64,000 nucleotides of DNA, from NCBI RefSeq assembly GCF_029839275.1, contig NZ_JAOCAH010000016.1:56450-120449 (forward strand). Reading direction: 5' to 3'. Below, in pieces: positions 1 to 8,126 of the stretch; position 1 is the first letter of the stretch; every line of letters starts with the position of its first letter. The position numbers and the translations under genes are program-made. Source of the DNA: Pseudomonas sp. GD03944 (GTDB taxonomy: Bacteria; Pseudomonadota; Gammaproteobacteria; Pseudomonadales; Pseudomonadaceae). The notes below the pieces were generated by a model, which worked only from the letters and a program-made list of their open reading frames with translations, did no database searches and was not told where the DNA came from.

Positions 1-519
1 GACAGCGCCAAGCCGTACCTGGAACAGGACTTCGACCACCTGCTGCTGAGCTTCCACGGGTTGCCCGAGCGCCACATTCGCAAGCGGGTCGCCGGCATCG
101 ATCCCAAGCATGACCTGCGCGCGGCCGACAGCCGTGGCGTGAGCGACGCGGTCATGGCGGTCTGTTACCGCAGCCAGTGCCAGCGCAGCGCCGAGCTGTT
201 CGCCGCGCGCATGGGCCTGCGGCCGGAGCAGTGGTCGGTGTCGTTCCAGTCGCGCCTGGGCCGCGACAAGTGGATCGAGCCCTACACCGAAACCCGCCTC
301 GACGAACTGGCCGCCCAGGGGGTGAAGAAGCTTCTGGTGATGTGCCCGGCGTTCGTCGCCGACTGCATCGAGACCCTCGAGGAAATCGGCGACCGTGGCC
401 GCGAGCAGTTCGTCGAGGCCGGGGGCGAAAGCCTGCAGCTGGTGCCTTGCCTGAATGATCACCCCAGTTGGCTGGCCGCTCTGAAAACCCTCAGCGAGCG
501 TGCGCCCAAGGGGCTGTGA
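1..519 (+). CDS. hemH: ferrochelatase, C-terminal half (5' end outside window)
   Basis: Ferrochelatase inserts ferrous iron into protoporphyrin IX, the last step of protoheme synthesis. The frame is open from base 1, so the start lies upstream of the window and only about 172 residues of an enzyme usually near 340 are present. The stretch LLSFHGLPERH carries the family's active-site histidine (residue 19 of the fragment). The later FVADCIETLEEI block, with a conserved acidic residue, and the closing CLNDHPSWL are also typical of bacterial HemH. From memory, hemH lies near upp and uraA in P. aeruginosa as well. No intrinsic terminator is obvious directly after the stop. Confidence 0.95.
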   Translation, partial: DSAKPYLEQDFDHLLLSFHGLPERHIRKRVAGIDPKHDLRAADSRGVSDAVMAVCYRSQCQRSAELFAARMGLRPEQWSVSFQSRLGRDKWIEPYTETRLDELAAQGVKKLLVMCPAFVADCIETLEEIGDRGREQFVEAGGESLQLVPCLNDHPSWLAALKTLSERAPKGL

Positions 520-701
520 CGGGCATTGCCAGGGGGCGCCCTATCGGACTGGGCGGCCCCTGTCATTCGCCTGAAAGGATGCACTGCATTCGTCTGACTG
601 ATAACACCTTGGGGCGATACTCACCGCCCTGTATATCGGCCTAAGCTGGCAGCTCTTTCCAACCGTCGCGCACCGCGTCTGCGGTGTCGAGGAGACTGCC
701 C

Positions 702-2033
702 GTGCATAACAACAATAACGGCTATCCCTCCAGTACCCGAGCCTGGGTCACTGTTGCCATTCTGATGGTGGCCTACGTGCTGTCATTCATCGACCGGCAG
801 ATTCTCAACCTGCTGGTGGGCCCCATCCGCCGTGACCTGATGATCAGCGACACGCAGATGAGCCTGCTGATGGGCCTGTCCTTCGCCTTGTTCTATACCG
901 TCTGCGGCATCCCTCTCGGCCGTCTGGCCGATACCCGCAGCCGGCGCGGCCTGATCGCCATCGGCATCCTGTTCTGGAGTGCGGCCACCGCGGCCTGCGG
1001 CATGGCCAAGCTGTACTGGCAGTTCCTGCTGTGCCGCATCGGGGTTGGCGTGGGCGAGGCGGCACTGTCGCCGGCGGCCTATTCGCTGATTGCCGACAGC
1101 TTTCCCGCCGAGCGCCGGGCCACGGCGATTAGTGTCTATTCCATGGGCGTGTACCTGGGGTCCGGCCTGGCGTTCCTGCTGGGCGGGCTGGTCATCCAGT
1201 TCGCGTCGGCCCAGGGCGACGTGGTGCTTCCGGTGTTCGGTGAAGTGCGGCCGTGGCAGCTGATCTTCCTGATCCTTGGGGCGGCCGGGATTCTCTTCAC
1301 CCTGCTCATGCTGGCGGTCAAGGAGCCGGCGCGCCGTGGGGTCGGTGCCGGCGTCGCGGTGCCCCTGGCGGACGTCGGTCGCTATATCCGCGCCAACCGC
1401 CGCACCGTGCTCTGCCACAACTTCGGCTTCGCCGGCCTGGCCTTCGCCGGCTACGGCAGCGCGGCCTGGGTGCCGACCTTCTTCATCCGCACCTACGGCT
1501 GGGATGCCGGCCAGGTGGGCATCGTGTACGGCAGCATCGTGGCGGTGTTCGGTTGCCTGGGCATCGTCTTCGGTGGCCGCTGGGCCGACTGGATGACCAA
1601 GCGCGGCAGCAGCGACGCCAACATGCGCGTGGGCCTGTATGCCGCCGTCGGCGCGCTGCCCTGCGTGATCGCCTTCCCGCTGATGGACAGTGCCTTCGCC
1701 GCCTTCGTGCTGATGGGCCCGACAGTGTTCTTCCTGAGCATGCCGTTCGGCGTGGCGCCGGCGGCGATCCAGGACATCATGCCCAACTCGATGCGCGGGC
1801 AGGCCTCGGCCATCTACCTGTTCGTCATCACCCTGATCGGCCTGGGCATCGGACCGACCGCGGTGGCGCTGGTCACCGACTACGTGTTCGCCGACGACAA
1901 TGCGCTGCGCTATTCCGTCCTGATCGTCACCGCACTGGCAGTAGTCAGCTCGGTGATCCTGCTCAGCCAGGGGCTCAAGCCGTACCGCGAGAGCGTGGTG
2001 CGCTTGCAGAACTGGAGCGCCAACCCGGCGTGA
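702..2033 (+). CDS. MFS transporter, spinster-like
   Basis: Inner-membrane major facilitator transporter of 443 residues with about 12 hydrophobic segments. The N-terminal YVLSFIDRQILNLL and the loop GRLADTRSRRGLI between segments 2 and 3 are the classical MFS signature in the form seen in the spinster-like subfamily. The substrate cannot be read from the sequence; relatives include organic-anion and lipid-like transporters. The GTG at 702 is preferred because GAGGAGA lies 6 bases before it; an in-frame GTG at 684 has no such site. The gene is monocistronic, ending 32 bases before a strong intrinsic terminator. Confidence 0.85.
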   Translation: MHNNNNGYPSSTRAWVTVAILMVAYVLSFIDRQILNLLVGPIRRDLMISDTQMSLLMGLSFALFYTVCGIPLGRLADTRSRRGLIAIGILFWSAATAACGMAKLYWQFLLCRIGVGVGEAALSPAAYSLIADSFPAERRATAISVYSMGVYLGSGLAFLLGGLVIQFASAQGDVVLPVFGEVRPWQLIFLILGAAGILFTLLMLAVKEPARRGVGAGVAVPLADVGRYIRANRRTVLCHNFGFAGLAFAGYGSAAWVPTFFIRTYGWDAGQVGIVYGSIVAVFGCLGIVFGGRWADWMTKRGSSDANMRVGLYAAVGALPCVIAFPLMDSAFAAFVLMGPTVFFLSMPFGVAPAAIQDIMPNSMRGQASAIYLFVITLIGLGIGPTAVALVTDYVFADDNALRYSVLIVTALAVVSSVILLSQGLKPYRESVVRLQNWSANPA

Positions 2034-2065
2034 TGCCAGGGTAGTTTTCAAGAGCTGTTCGAGAG

Positions 2066-2094
2066 CGCCCGATGCCGTTGCATCGGGCGTTTTC
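2066..2094 (+). terminator. intrinsic terminator of the MFS gene
   Basis: Ten-base-pair stem CGCCCGATGC / GCATCGGGCG with loop CGTT, followed by TTTTC. Confidence 0.9.
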
Positions 2095-2136
2095 GTTTGT
2101 GCGGGAGGCGGTGGAGGGGTTCAAGGAGCAGCTATC

Positions 2137-2166
2137 CCGGGTGTCGCTGCGCTCGACCCAGGCTAC
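2137..2166. repeat. dispersed repeat, copy 1
   Basis: The segment beginning CCGGGTGTCGCT and ending CAGGCTAC recurs with one substitution and one base deletion at 8073-8101. Both copies lie downstream of a terminator that runs into GTTTGTGCGGG. Confidence 0.65.
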
Positions 2167-2210
2167 TTCGCTGGGGATTGTGCGATGAGTGAGCACAAAG
2201 ACTAGGCGTC

Positions 2211-2302
2211 TGTAGGAGCCGCGACCCGCGGCGAATGGTGGTCACGACATGAATTCCATGGAGTGGCTACAATCGTTTCGCGCCGAGGGCGACGCTCCTA
2301 CA
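2211..2302. repeat. REP-like inverted repeat with TGTAGGAGC arms
   Basis: TGTAGGAGC at 2211-2219 is mirrored by GCTCCTACA at 2294-2302, enclosing about 74 bases with a partial GCGACCCGCGGCGAA hairpin. Such TGTAGGAGC elements are frequent extragenic repeats in Pseudomonas genomes. Together with the two terminators and the dispersed repeat it fills the 399-base gap between the MFS gene and uraA, which holds no gene. Confidence 0.7.
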
Positions 2303-2351
2303 CCCCAGCCTCTGAACAGGCTCTGGTAGACGATATACAGGTTTGCACGCC

Positions 2352-2391
2352 AGAAAAATGCCGCTTTCCTGGCGAAAGGAAAGCGGCATTT
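2352..2391 (-). terminator. intrinsic terminator of the upp-uraA operon
   Basis: Perfect 15-base-pair stem (2356-2370 with 2377-2391, core GCCGCTTTCC). On the minus strand a T-rich tract follows. Confidence 0.88.
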
Positions 2392-2432
2392 CTCGTGTGA
2401 ACAGCATTACCGCATTGGCGGGGCTTTTTTCG

Positions 2433-3707
2433 TTACGTCTCAGGCTGTTCGCCTTCCTTGAGCGCTTTGTTGCGCCAGCCCTGGCCGCCGGGCAGTACCA
2501 GGTTGAGCACCAGCGCGCAGATGGCGCTGAGGGAGATACCCGACAGGGCGAACTCCGGCGTGCCGATGGTCATGCCGCCGATACCGAACACCAGGGTCAC
2601 CGAGACGATGATCAGGTTGCGCGCTTCCGACAGGTCGACCTGGTTGCGGATCAAGGTGTTCAGGCCCACCACGGCGATCGAGCCGAACAGCAGGCACAGG
2701 ATGCCGCCCATCACCGGCACCGGGATGCTCTGCAGGGCGGTGCCGAACTTGCCGATGAAGGCCAGGGCGACGGCGAAGATCGCCGCCCAGGTCATGATCT
2801 TCGGGTTGTAGTTCTTGGTCAGCATCACCGCGCCGGTCACTTCGGCGTAGGTGGTGTTGGGTGGCCCGCCGAACAGACCGGCTGCAGACGTCGCCAGTCC
2901 GTCGCCGAGCAGGGTGCGGTGCAACCCAGGCTTCTTGATGAAGTTCTTGCCCGTGACGCTGCCGATCGCCACCACGCCGCCGATGTGCTCGATGGCCGGT
3001 GCCAGGGCAACCGGAACGATGTAGAGGATCGCGCCCCAGTGCAGCTCGGGGGCGACGAAGGCCGGTACGGCCAGCCAGGGCGCGGCAGCGATGTTGCTGG
3101 TGTCGATCACGCCGAACAGCGCCGAGACGATGCAGCCGACGATGATGCCGGCCAGGATCGGCACCAGGCGGAAAATCCCGCGCCCCAGCGCCGCCACCGC
3201 CACGGTGGTGACCAGGGCCGACATGGAAATCACCATGGCGGTGGCATAGGGCACCAGCGCCACGCTGCCGTCGCCGGCCTTGCCCATGGCCATGTTCACG
3301 GCCACCGGCGACAGGGCCAGGCCGATGGAGATGATCACCGGGGCGATCACCACCGGGGGCAGCAGGCGGTCGATGAAACTCGCCCCCCTGACCTGCACCA
3401 CCAGGCTGAGCACGATGTAGACCAGGCCCGAAGCGATGATGCCGCCGAGGACCGCCGGCAAGCCGAATTCGCCCTTGGCGGCGAGGATCGGAGCGATAAA
3501 GGCGAAGCTGGAGGCCAGGAATACCGGCACCTGGCGTTTGGTGACCGCCTGGAACAGCAGGGTGCCGATACCGGCGGTGAACAGTGCGACGTTGGGGTCC
3601 ATGCCGGTGATCAGCGGCATCAGCACCAGGGCGCCGAAGGCCACGAACAGCATCTGGGCGCCAGACAGGATCTGGCGCGGCAGCGGATCGTTGAATTCAT
3701 CCTGCAT
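2433..3707 (-). CDS. uraA: uracil permease (NCS2 family)
   Basis: Inner-membrane nucleobase:proton symporter of 424 residues, matching the UraA / uracil-xanthine permease family in length and hydrophobic pattern. The GGPPNTTYAEVTGAVMLTKN segment is the conserved family region, and an acidic loop EHIGGVVAIG lies just upstream. It imports uracil for the phosphoribosyltransferase encoded immediately upstream on the same strand: upp ends 3 bases before this start, so the two are surely co-transcribed. Terminated by the 15-bp hairpin at 2352-2391. Confidence 0.93.
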   Translation of the reverse strand: MQDEFNDPLPRQILSGAQMLFVAFGALVLMPLITGMDPNVALFTAGIGTLLFQAVTKRQVPVFLASSFAFIAPILAAKGEFGLPAVLGGIIASGLVYIVLSLVVQVRGASFIDRLLPPVVIAPVIISIGLALSPVAVNMAMGKAGDGSVALVPYATAMVISMSALVTTVAVAALGRGIFRLVPILAGIIVGCIVSALFGVIDTSNIAAAPWLAVPAFVAPELHWGAILYIVPVALAPAIEHIGGVVAIGSVTGKNFIKKPGLHRTLLGDGLATSAAGLFGGPPNTTYAEVTGAVMLTKNYNPKIMTWAAIFAVALAFIGKFGTALQSIPVPVMGGILCLLFGSIAVVGLNTLIRNQVDLSEARNLIIVSVTLVFGIGGMTIGTPEFALSGISLSAICALVLNLVLPGGQGWRNKALKEGEQPET

Positions 3708-3710
3708 GGA

Positions 3711-4349
3711 TCAGGCGTCCTTCTGCTTGGTGCCGAAGATCTTGTCGCCGGCATCGCCGAGGCCGGGAATGATGTAGCCATGCTCATTCAGGCACTGGTC
3801 GATGGAGGCGGTGTAGATGGTCACGTCCGGGTGCGCGTCGTTCACCACCTTGATGCCTTCCGGCGCGGCCACCAGCACCATGGCGCGGATTTCCTTGCAG
3901 CCGGCTTTCTTCAGCAGGTCGATGGTGGCGACCATGGAACCGCCGGTGGCCAGCATCGGGTCGATGATCATGGCCAGGCGCTCGTCGATTTCCGGCACCA
4001 GTTTTTCCAGGTAGGTGTGGGCCTGCAGGGTTTCTTCGTTGCGGGCCACGCCCACGGCGCTGACCTTGGCACCCGGGATCAGGCTGAGCACGCCGTCGAG
4101 CATGCCGATGCCGGCGCGCAGGATCGGCACCACGGTGATCTTCTTGCCGGAGATCTTTTCCACCTGCACGGGGCCGGCCCAGCCAGGGATTTCATAGTTT
4201 TCCAGCGGCAGGTCCTTGGTCGCCTCGTAGGTCAGCAGGGCACCGACTTCCTGGGCCAGCTCGCGGAAGTTCTTGGTGCTGATATCGGCGCGGCGCATCA
4301 GGCCTAGCTTGTGGCGGATCAGCGGGTGGCGGATCTCGAGGACGGACAT
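3711..4349 (-). CDS. upp: uracil phosphoribosyltransferase
   Basis: Converts uracil and PRPP to UMP in pyrimidine salvage. The 212-residue length is standard. PILRAGIGM (residues 75-83) and the PRPP-binding loop MIIDPMLATGGSM (127-139) are diagnostic, and the uracil-binding C-terminal region with IPGLGDAGDKIFGT is intact. A GGAGAA ribosome-binding site precedes the start. First gene of an upp-uraA operon and divergent from hpt, with a 270-base shared upstream region. Confidence 0.97.
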   Translation of the reverse strand: MSVLEIRHPLIRHKLGLMRRADISTKNFRELAQEVGALLTYEATKDLPLENYEIPGWAGPVQVEKISGKKITVVPILRAGIGMLDGVLSLIPGAKVSAVGVARNEETLQAHTYLEKLVPEIDERLAMIIDPMLATGGSMVATIDLLKKAGCKEIRAMVLVAAPEGIKVVNDAHPDVTIYTASIDQCLNEHGYIIPGLGDAGDKIFGTKQKDA

Positions 4350-4621
4350 GGCGGGTTCTCCGGAGGTGCTGGCAAAAATGGCGTTAGATTAATGCATTGG
4401 GCGGCCCGGGCGGTATCGGGACTTGCAGTCCGTGGTGCCCGGGGTGGCAGAATTCGTCGCATTGACGACAGATGGCGGGTGCTTGCAGGCTGTTCGCCGC
4501 GTTTGTCCGGTGGGGCTTGCTCTGCTCGAGGCAGATGCGTACCTTTGCCGGCTTTTATTTTGACCCATCGATCAGCTTCCCTGTCTATTGCCAGGCTGGC
4601 TCGTCACCTAGAGGAAAGACC

Positions 4622-5179
4622 ATGTCCGCTGATCTCGCGCACATCCGCCAAATCATGGCCGAAGCCGACTGCCTGTACACCGAAGCCCAGGTGGAAGCCG
4701 CCATCGACCAGGTCGCCGTGGCGATCAATGGCGAACTGGCCGAGCGCAACCCGGTGGTGTTCTGCGTGATGAACGGTGGCCTGATCTTCTCCGGCAAGCT
4801 GGTGCCCAAGCTCAACTTCCCGCTGGAGCTTTCCTACCTGCACGCCACCCGCTACCGCAACGAAACCAGCGGCGGCGAGCTGTTCTGGAAGGCCAAGCCG
4901 GAGATTTCCTTCATCGACCGCGACGTGCTGATCATCGACGACATCCTCGACGAAGGGCACACCCTGGGCGCGATCATCGATTTCTGCCGCCACGCCGGCG
5001 CCCGTGCGGTGCACACCGCCGTGCTGATCGACAAGGAACACGACCGCAAGGCACGTCCGGACCTGAAGGCGGACTACGTCGGCCTGTCCTGCATCGACCG
5101 CTACATCTTCGGCTACGGCATGGACTACAAGGGCTACTGGCGCAACGCCGCCGGCATCTTCGCGGTCAAGGGCCTGTAA
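4622..5179 (+). CDS. hpt: hypoxanthine-guanine phosphoribosyltransferase
   Basis: Purine salvage enzyme making IMP or GMP from hypoxanthine or guanine and PRPP; 185 residues. The PRPP loop DVLIIDDILDEGHT (residues 101-114) is the type I phosphoribosyltransferase signature. The ATG at 4622 is chosen because GAGGAAAG precedes it; the frame is open further upstream but without an SD and with unconserved sequence. The next gene starts 2 bases after the stop, so the pair is likely one transcript. Some relatives are annotated as hypoxanthine-specific; specificity cannot be read here. Confidence 0.93.
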   Translation: MSADLAHIRQIMAEADCLYTEAQVEAAIDQVAVAINGELAERNPVVFCVMNGGLIFSGKLVPKLNFPLELSYLHATRYRNETSGGELFWKAKPEISFIDRDVLIIDDILDEGHTLGAIIDFCRHAGARAVHTAVLIDKEHDRKARPDLKADYVGLSCIDRYIFGYGMDYKGYWRNAAGIFAVKGL

Positions 5180-5181
5180 CC

Positions 5182-5655
5182 GTGCCGGCGCCGCGCTTTC
5201 TCGACCAGGCCCTGTTCGCCGAGCTGGCCGAGAAGGCCGCGGCCAACCCCCGGCAACGCCAGCACCACAACTTCCACCAGATGGAAGAGCCCTGCCACCG
5301 CCTGGCGGTCGGGCTGCAACCCGACACCTACATCGCGCCGCACCGTCACCTGTCCGCCGACAAGGCCGAAACCCTGCTGGTGCTCAAGGGGCGCCTGGGG
5401 CTGCTGATCTTCAGCGAGCAAGGCGAGTTGCTGGAGCGGCGCGTGCTGAAGGCCGGTGGCGATGCGGTGGGCGTCGACCTGCCGCCTGGCGTGTTCCATG
5501 CGTTGGTGGTGCTGGAGGCGGACAGCATCCTGTTCGAGTGCAAGGCCGGCCCGTATCGGGCGCTGGGCGAGGGCGAAACGGCCGAATGTGCGCCTCGCGA
5601 ACGTGAACCGGGTGTGGCGGACTACCTGGCCTGGATGCGCGCACAGTTCGCTTGA
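5182..5655 (+). CDS. WbuC-family cupin metalloprotein
   Basis: A 157-residue single-domain cupin. The metal-binding motif is visible in IAPHRHLSADKAETLLVLKG, with His and Glu ligands, and the second half-motif in PPGVFHALVVLE. RQRQHHNFHQMEEPCHRL at the N-terminus is typical of the WbuC family, which is named after an O-antigen gene but is widespread in Pseudomonas without that context. It starts with GTG 2 bases after hpt, so it is probably co-transcribed. No reaction is established for this branch. Confidence 0.75.
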   Translation: MPAPRFLDQALFAELAEKAAANPRQRQHHNFHQMEEPCHRLAVGLQPDTYIAPHRHLSADKAETLLVLKGRLGLLIFSEQGELLERRVLKAGGDAVGVDLPPGVFHALVVLEADSILFECKAGPYRALGEGETAECAPREREPGVADYLAWMRAQFA

Positions 5656-5698
5656 AACTGCAGGTGTTGTAGCGCTAGTCGAGTAGATGGGAGGGACT

Positions 5699-7477
5699 TT
5701 AGCCGCGAGCTTCTCCGTTCTCGAGACAGGTCGCGGCTGAAGCCCTTCCCACGGTCCCGGTGGCCGATACTCCGTCTATCCATTCCAGCGCCTTGCGCCG
5801 CGCCTGCTCCAGGTTGCGCACGTAGGCGAGTTCACCATCCCGGCGCTGGATGCCGGCGTGGCGCAGTTGCAGGCGCACCTGGGCGGTGGTGCCGCTGAGG
5901 ATCAGGCCGGTGCCCTGTTCCTGGTAGTCACGCAGCACATTCTCCAGGGCCGCCAGGGCGGTCATGTCCAGCAGCGGCACGGCGCTGATGTCGACGATCA
6001 CCACCTTCACCTCGGGAGCCAGCCGGCGCAGCACGCTGAGTGCCTTCTCGGCCGCACCAAAGAACAGCGGGCCGCGGATGGCGTAGACCAGCACCTGCTC
6101 CGGCAGGTCGGTAAGCGACTGGCGCTTGGGCAGCTCAGCGGTGTCGGTCAGCTCGCTCATGCGCTTGATGAACAGGCCGGCCGCCAGCAGCAGGCCGACG
6201 CCCACCGCCAGCACCATGTCGAACAGCACGGTCAGCACCAGGCAGCTCAGCAGTACCAGCACGTCGCTGCGCGGCGCGATGCGCAAGGTGTGGCGCACAT
6301 GGCGCGCTTCGCTCATGTTCCAGGCGACCATCAGCAACAGCGCGGCCAGGGCCGCCATCGGCAGATGGCTGAACAGCGGCGCCAGGTAGAGGATGGCGAT
6401 CAGCACCACCCCAGCGTGGATCATCGCTGACAGCGGCGAGAACGCCCCGGCCCGCACGTTGGCGGCGCTACGGGCCAAGGCGGCGGTGGCGGTGATGCCG
6501 CCGAACAGCGGCGCCGCCAGGTTGCCGATGCCCTGGCCGACCAGCTCGGCGTTCGGGTCGTGCTTGCTGCCGGTCATGCCATCGGCCACCACGGCGCACA
6601 GCAGCGACTCGATGGCACCGAGCATGGCGATGGCGAACGCCGGGGCGAGCAACTGGCGAAACAGTTCGAAGGACAGCGACAACGGCAGGCCATCGGGACC
6701 GGGCAACTGCCAGGGCCAGGCGAAGGTCGGCAGAAACGGTGGAATGCCCGGGTACTCGACGCCATCCAGGCTGTAGCTGAAGCGTTCGCCCAGGGTGGCT
6801 ACCGGCAGGCCGGCGCGCTCCAGTGCCAACCCAAGAAGCGCCCCCAGGGCCAGCGCCACCAAGTGGCCAGGCACCCGCGGCACCCAGCGCGGCCAGACGA
6901 TCAGCACCAGCAGGCAGGCCATGGCCACCAGGCTGTCGCCGGGCTGCAGCGTGGGCAGGGCGTGCAGCAGCAGGTTCAGATGCTCGACGTAATTGTCCGG
7001 CTGGCTGGGCAGGCTCAGGCCGAACAGGTCCTTGAGCTGCAGCGTCGCGATGACGATGCCGATGCCGGCGGTGAAGCCCAGGGTCACCGGGTAGGGGATG
7101 AATTCGATCAGGCGGCCTGCGCGTAGCAGCCCCAGGGCGATCAGGATCATCCCGGCCATGGCGGTGCACAGCAGCAGCCCGCCCAGACCGAACTGCTGGG
7201 TGATGGGCAGCAGGATCACCACGAACGCCGCGGTGGGCCCGGAAATGTTGAAGCGCGAGCCGCCGAACAGGGCGATCAGCGGGGCGGCGACCAGCACCGT
7301 GTACAGCCCGTGCTGGGGTGCGACGCCAACGGCGATGGCGAGCGCCATGGCCAGGGGGATGGCGATGATGCCCACTGTCAGCCCGGCGCTCAGGTCGCCG
7401 CGCAGGCGCTTCCTGGTGAAGCCCAGGCGCAGGCTCTGGCGCCAGGCGGCGAACAGCGGCAGACGAGGCAAGGACAT
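5699..7477 (-). CDS. SulP-family anion transporter with STAS domain
   Basis: Inner-membrane SulP/SLC26 transporter of 592 residues, a full-length family member. The N-terminal GDLSAGLTVGIIAIPLAMALA is the family signature segment, followed by about ten more hydrophobic spans. The C-terminal STAS domain (residues ~450-560) includes VVIVDISAVPLLDMTALAALE. Substrates in this family are sulfate, bicarbonate or dicarboxylates and cannot be assigned. It stands alone, divergent from the small gene at 7675. Confidence 0.88.
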   Translation of the reverse strand: MSLPRLPLFAAWRQSLRLGFTRKRLRGDLSAGLTVGIIAIPLAMALAIAVGVAPQHGLYTVLVAAPLIALFGGSRFNISGPTAAFVVILLPITQQFGLGGLLLCTAMAGMILIALGLLRAGRLIEFIPYPVTLGFTAGIGIVIATLQLKDLFGLSLPSQPDNYVEHLNLLLHALPTLQPGDSLVAMACLLVLIVWPRWVPRVPGHLVALALGALLGLALERAGLPVATLGERFSYSLDGVEYPGIPPFLPTFAWPWQLPGPDGLPLSLSFELFRQLLAPAFAIAMLGAIESLLCAVVADGMTGSKHDPNAELVGQGIGNLAAPLFGGITATAALARSAANVRAGAFSPLSAMIHAGVVLIAILYLAPLFSHLPMAALAALLLMVAWNMSEARHVRHTLRIAPRSDVLVLLSCLVLTVLFDMVLAVGVGLLLAAGLFIKRMSELTDTAELPKRQSLTDLPEQVLVYAIRGPLFFGAAEKALSVLRRLAPEVKVVIVDISAVPLLDMTALAALENVLRDYQEQGTGLILSGTTAQVRLQLRHAGIQRRDGELAYVRNLEQARRKALEWIDGVSATGTVGRASAATCLENGEARG

Positions 7478-7674
7478 GGCGGCTCCCTATGGCTGCAGCG
7501 AGTATAAGGCGTGGCCGGGTGGGCTTGTGCTGACCTAAGTCGGGTGTCGGGTGCGTGGCACCCATGGTAAAACGTGCGGCTGTTTGCCCACGCCGAAGGC
7601 GGATGCGTTGAGCGCCGAGGCATGGCGGGGGTACACTGCCGGCCCCGTTGAGGCTTGGTTAGCTGGAGTGAGCA

Positions 7675-7962
7675 ATGCGCAAAGACAAGAAGCAGGTGAT
7701 TGGTGAAGAAATTGGCGACGAGCCGATCAAGCTGTTCCTGACGGTCGAGCCCGCCGATGCCACGCCGCCGTCCCTGCACAAGCTGGTCAAGGCCTACCGT
7801 GGCCTGCGCATCGATGACTTCGAGCGTTTCGTGGGGTTCTTCGTGGCCGAGGGCTATGACCTCAATGCCAAGGATGCCCAGGGCAACGACTTCATCGCCT
7901 TGATCCAGGACCAGCGCCAGGCCGAGCCCTATATCGAGGTGATCAAGGCCGCGCGCGGCTGA
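7675..7962 (+). CDS. conserved PA4642-type small protein
   Basis: A 95-residue soluble protein with no signal peptide or membrane segment. The C-terminal two thirds (KLVKAYRGLRIDDFERFV to FIALIQDQRQAEPYIEVI) look like a compact helical domain. From memory this resembles the conserved hypothetical protein encoded near hpt-upp-uraA in P. aeruginosa. The run GYDLNAKDAQGNDFIALI has an ankyrin-like look but is too short to call a repeat. Function unknown. A strong terminator follows 49 bases after the stop. Confidence 0.75.
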   Translation: MRKDKKQVIGEEIGDEPIKLFLTVEPADATPPSLHKLVKAYRGLRIDDFERFVGFFVAEGYDLNAKDAQGNDFIALIQDQRQAEPYIEVIKAARG

Positions 7963-8010
7963 GGCCCCTGCAAGCCGACACCTGATCCCTTCAGGACGGC
8001 TTCAGCGCAA

Positions 8011-8040
8011 AACGCCCGGTGCAGTGCACCGGGCGTTTTT
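8011..8040 (+). terminator. intrinsic terminator of the 7675 gene
   Basis: AACGCCCGGTGCA pairs with TGCACCGGGCGTT, ending in a T5 run that continues TTGTTT. Confidence 0.9.
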
Positions 8041-8072
8041 GTTTGTGCGGGCGGAGTGTGGTGGTACGTCCT

Positions 8073-8101
8073 CCGGGTGTCGCTTCGCTCGACCAGGCTA
8101 C
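8073..8101. repeat. dispersed repeat, copy 2
   Basis: Second copy of the element at 2137-2166, again placed shortly after a terminator and the sequence GTTTGTGCGGG. Confidence 0.65.
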
Positions 8102-8126
8102 GGCTGAGTGAGCAAGCCGGGAGCCG

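Noticed and set aside
2343..4307. A 654-codon open frame on the plus strand
   Set aside because: It lies antisense to uraA and upp, both certain, and is rich in His, Gln, Asp and Arg as expected for the reverse complement of GC-rich coding DNA.
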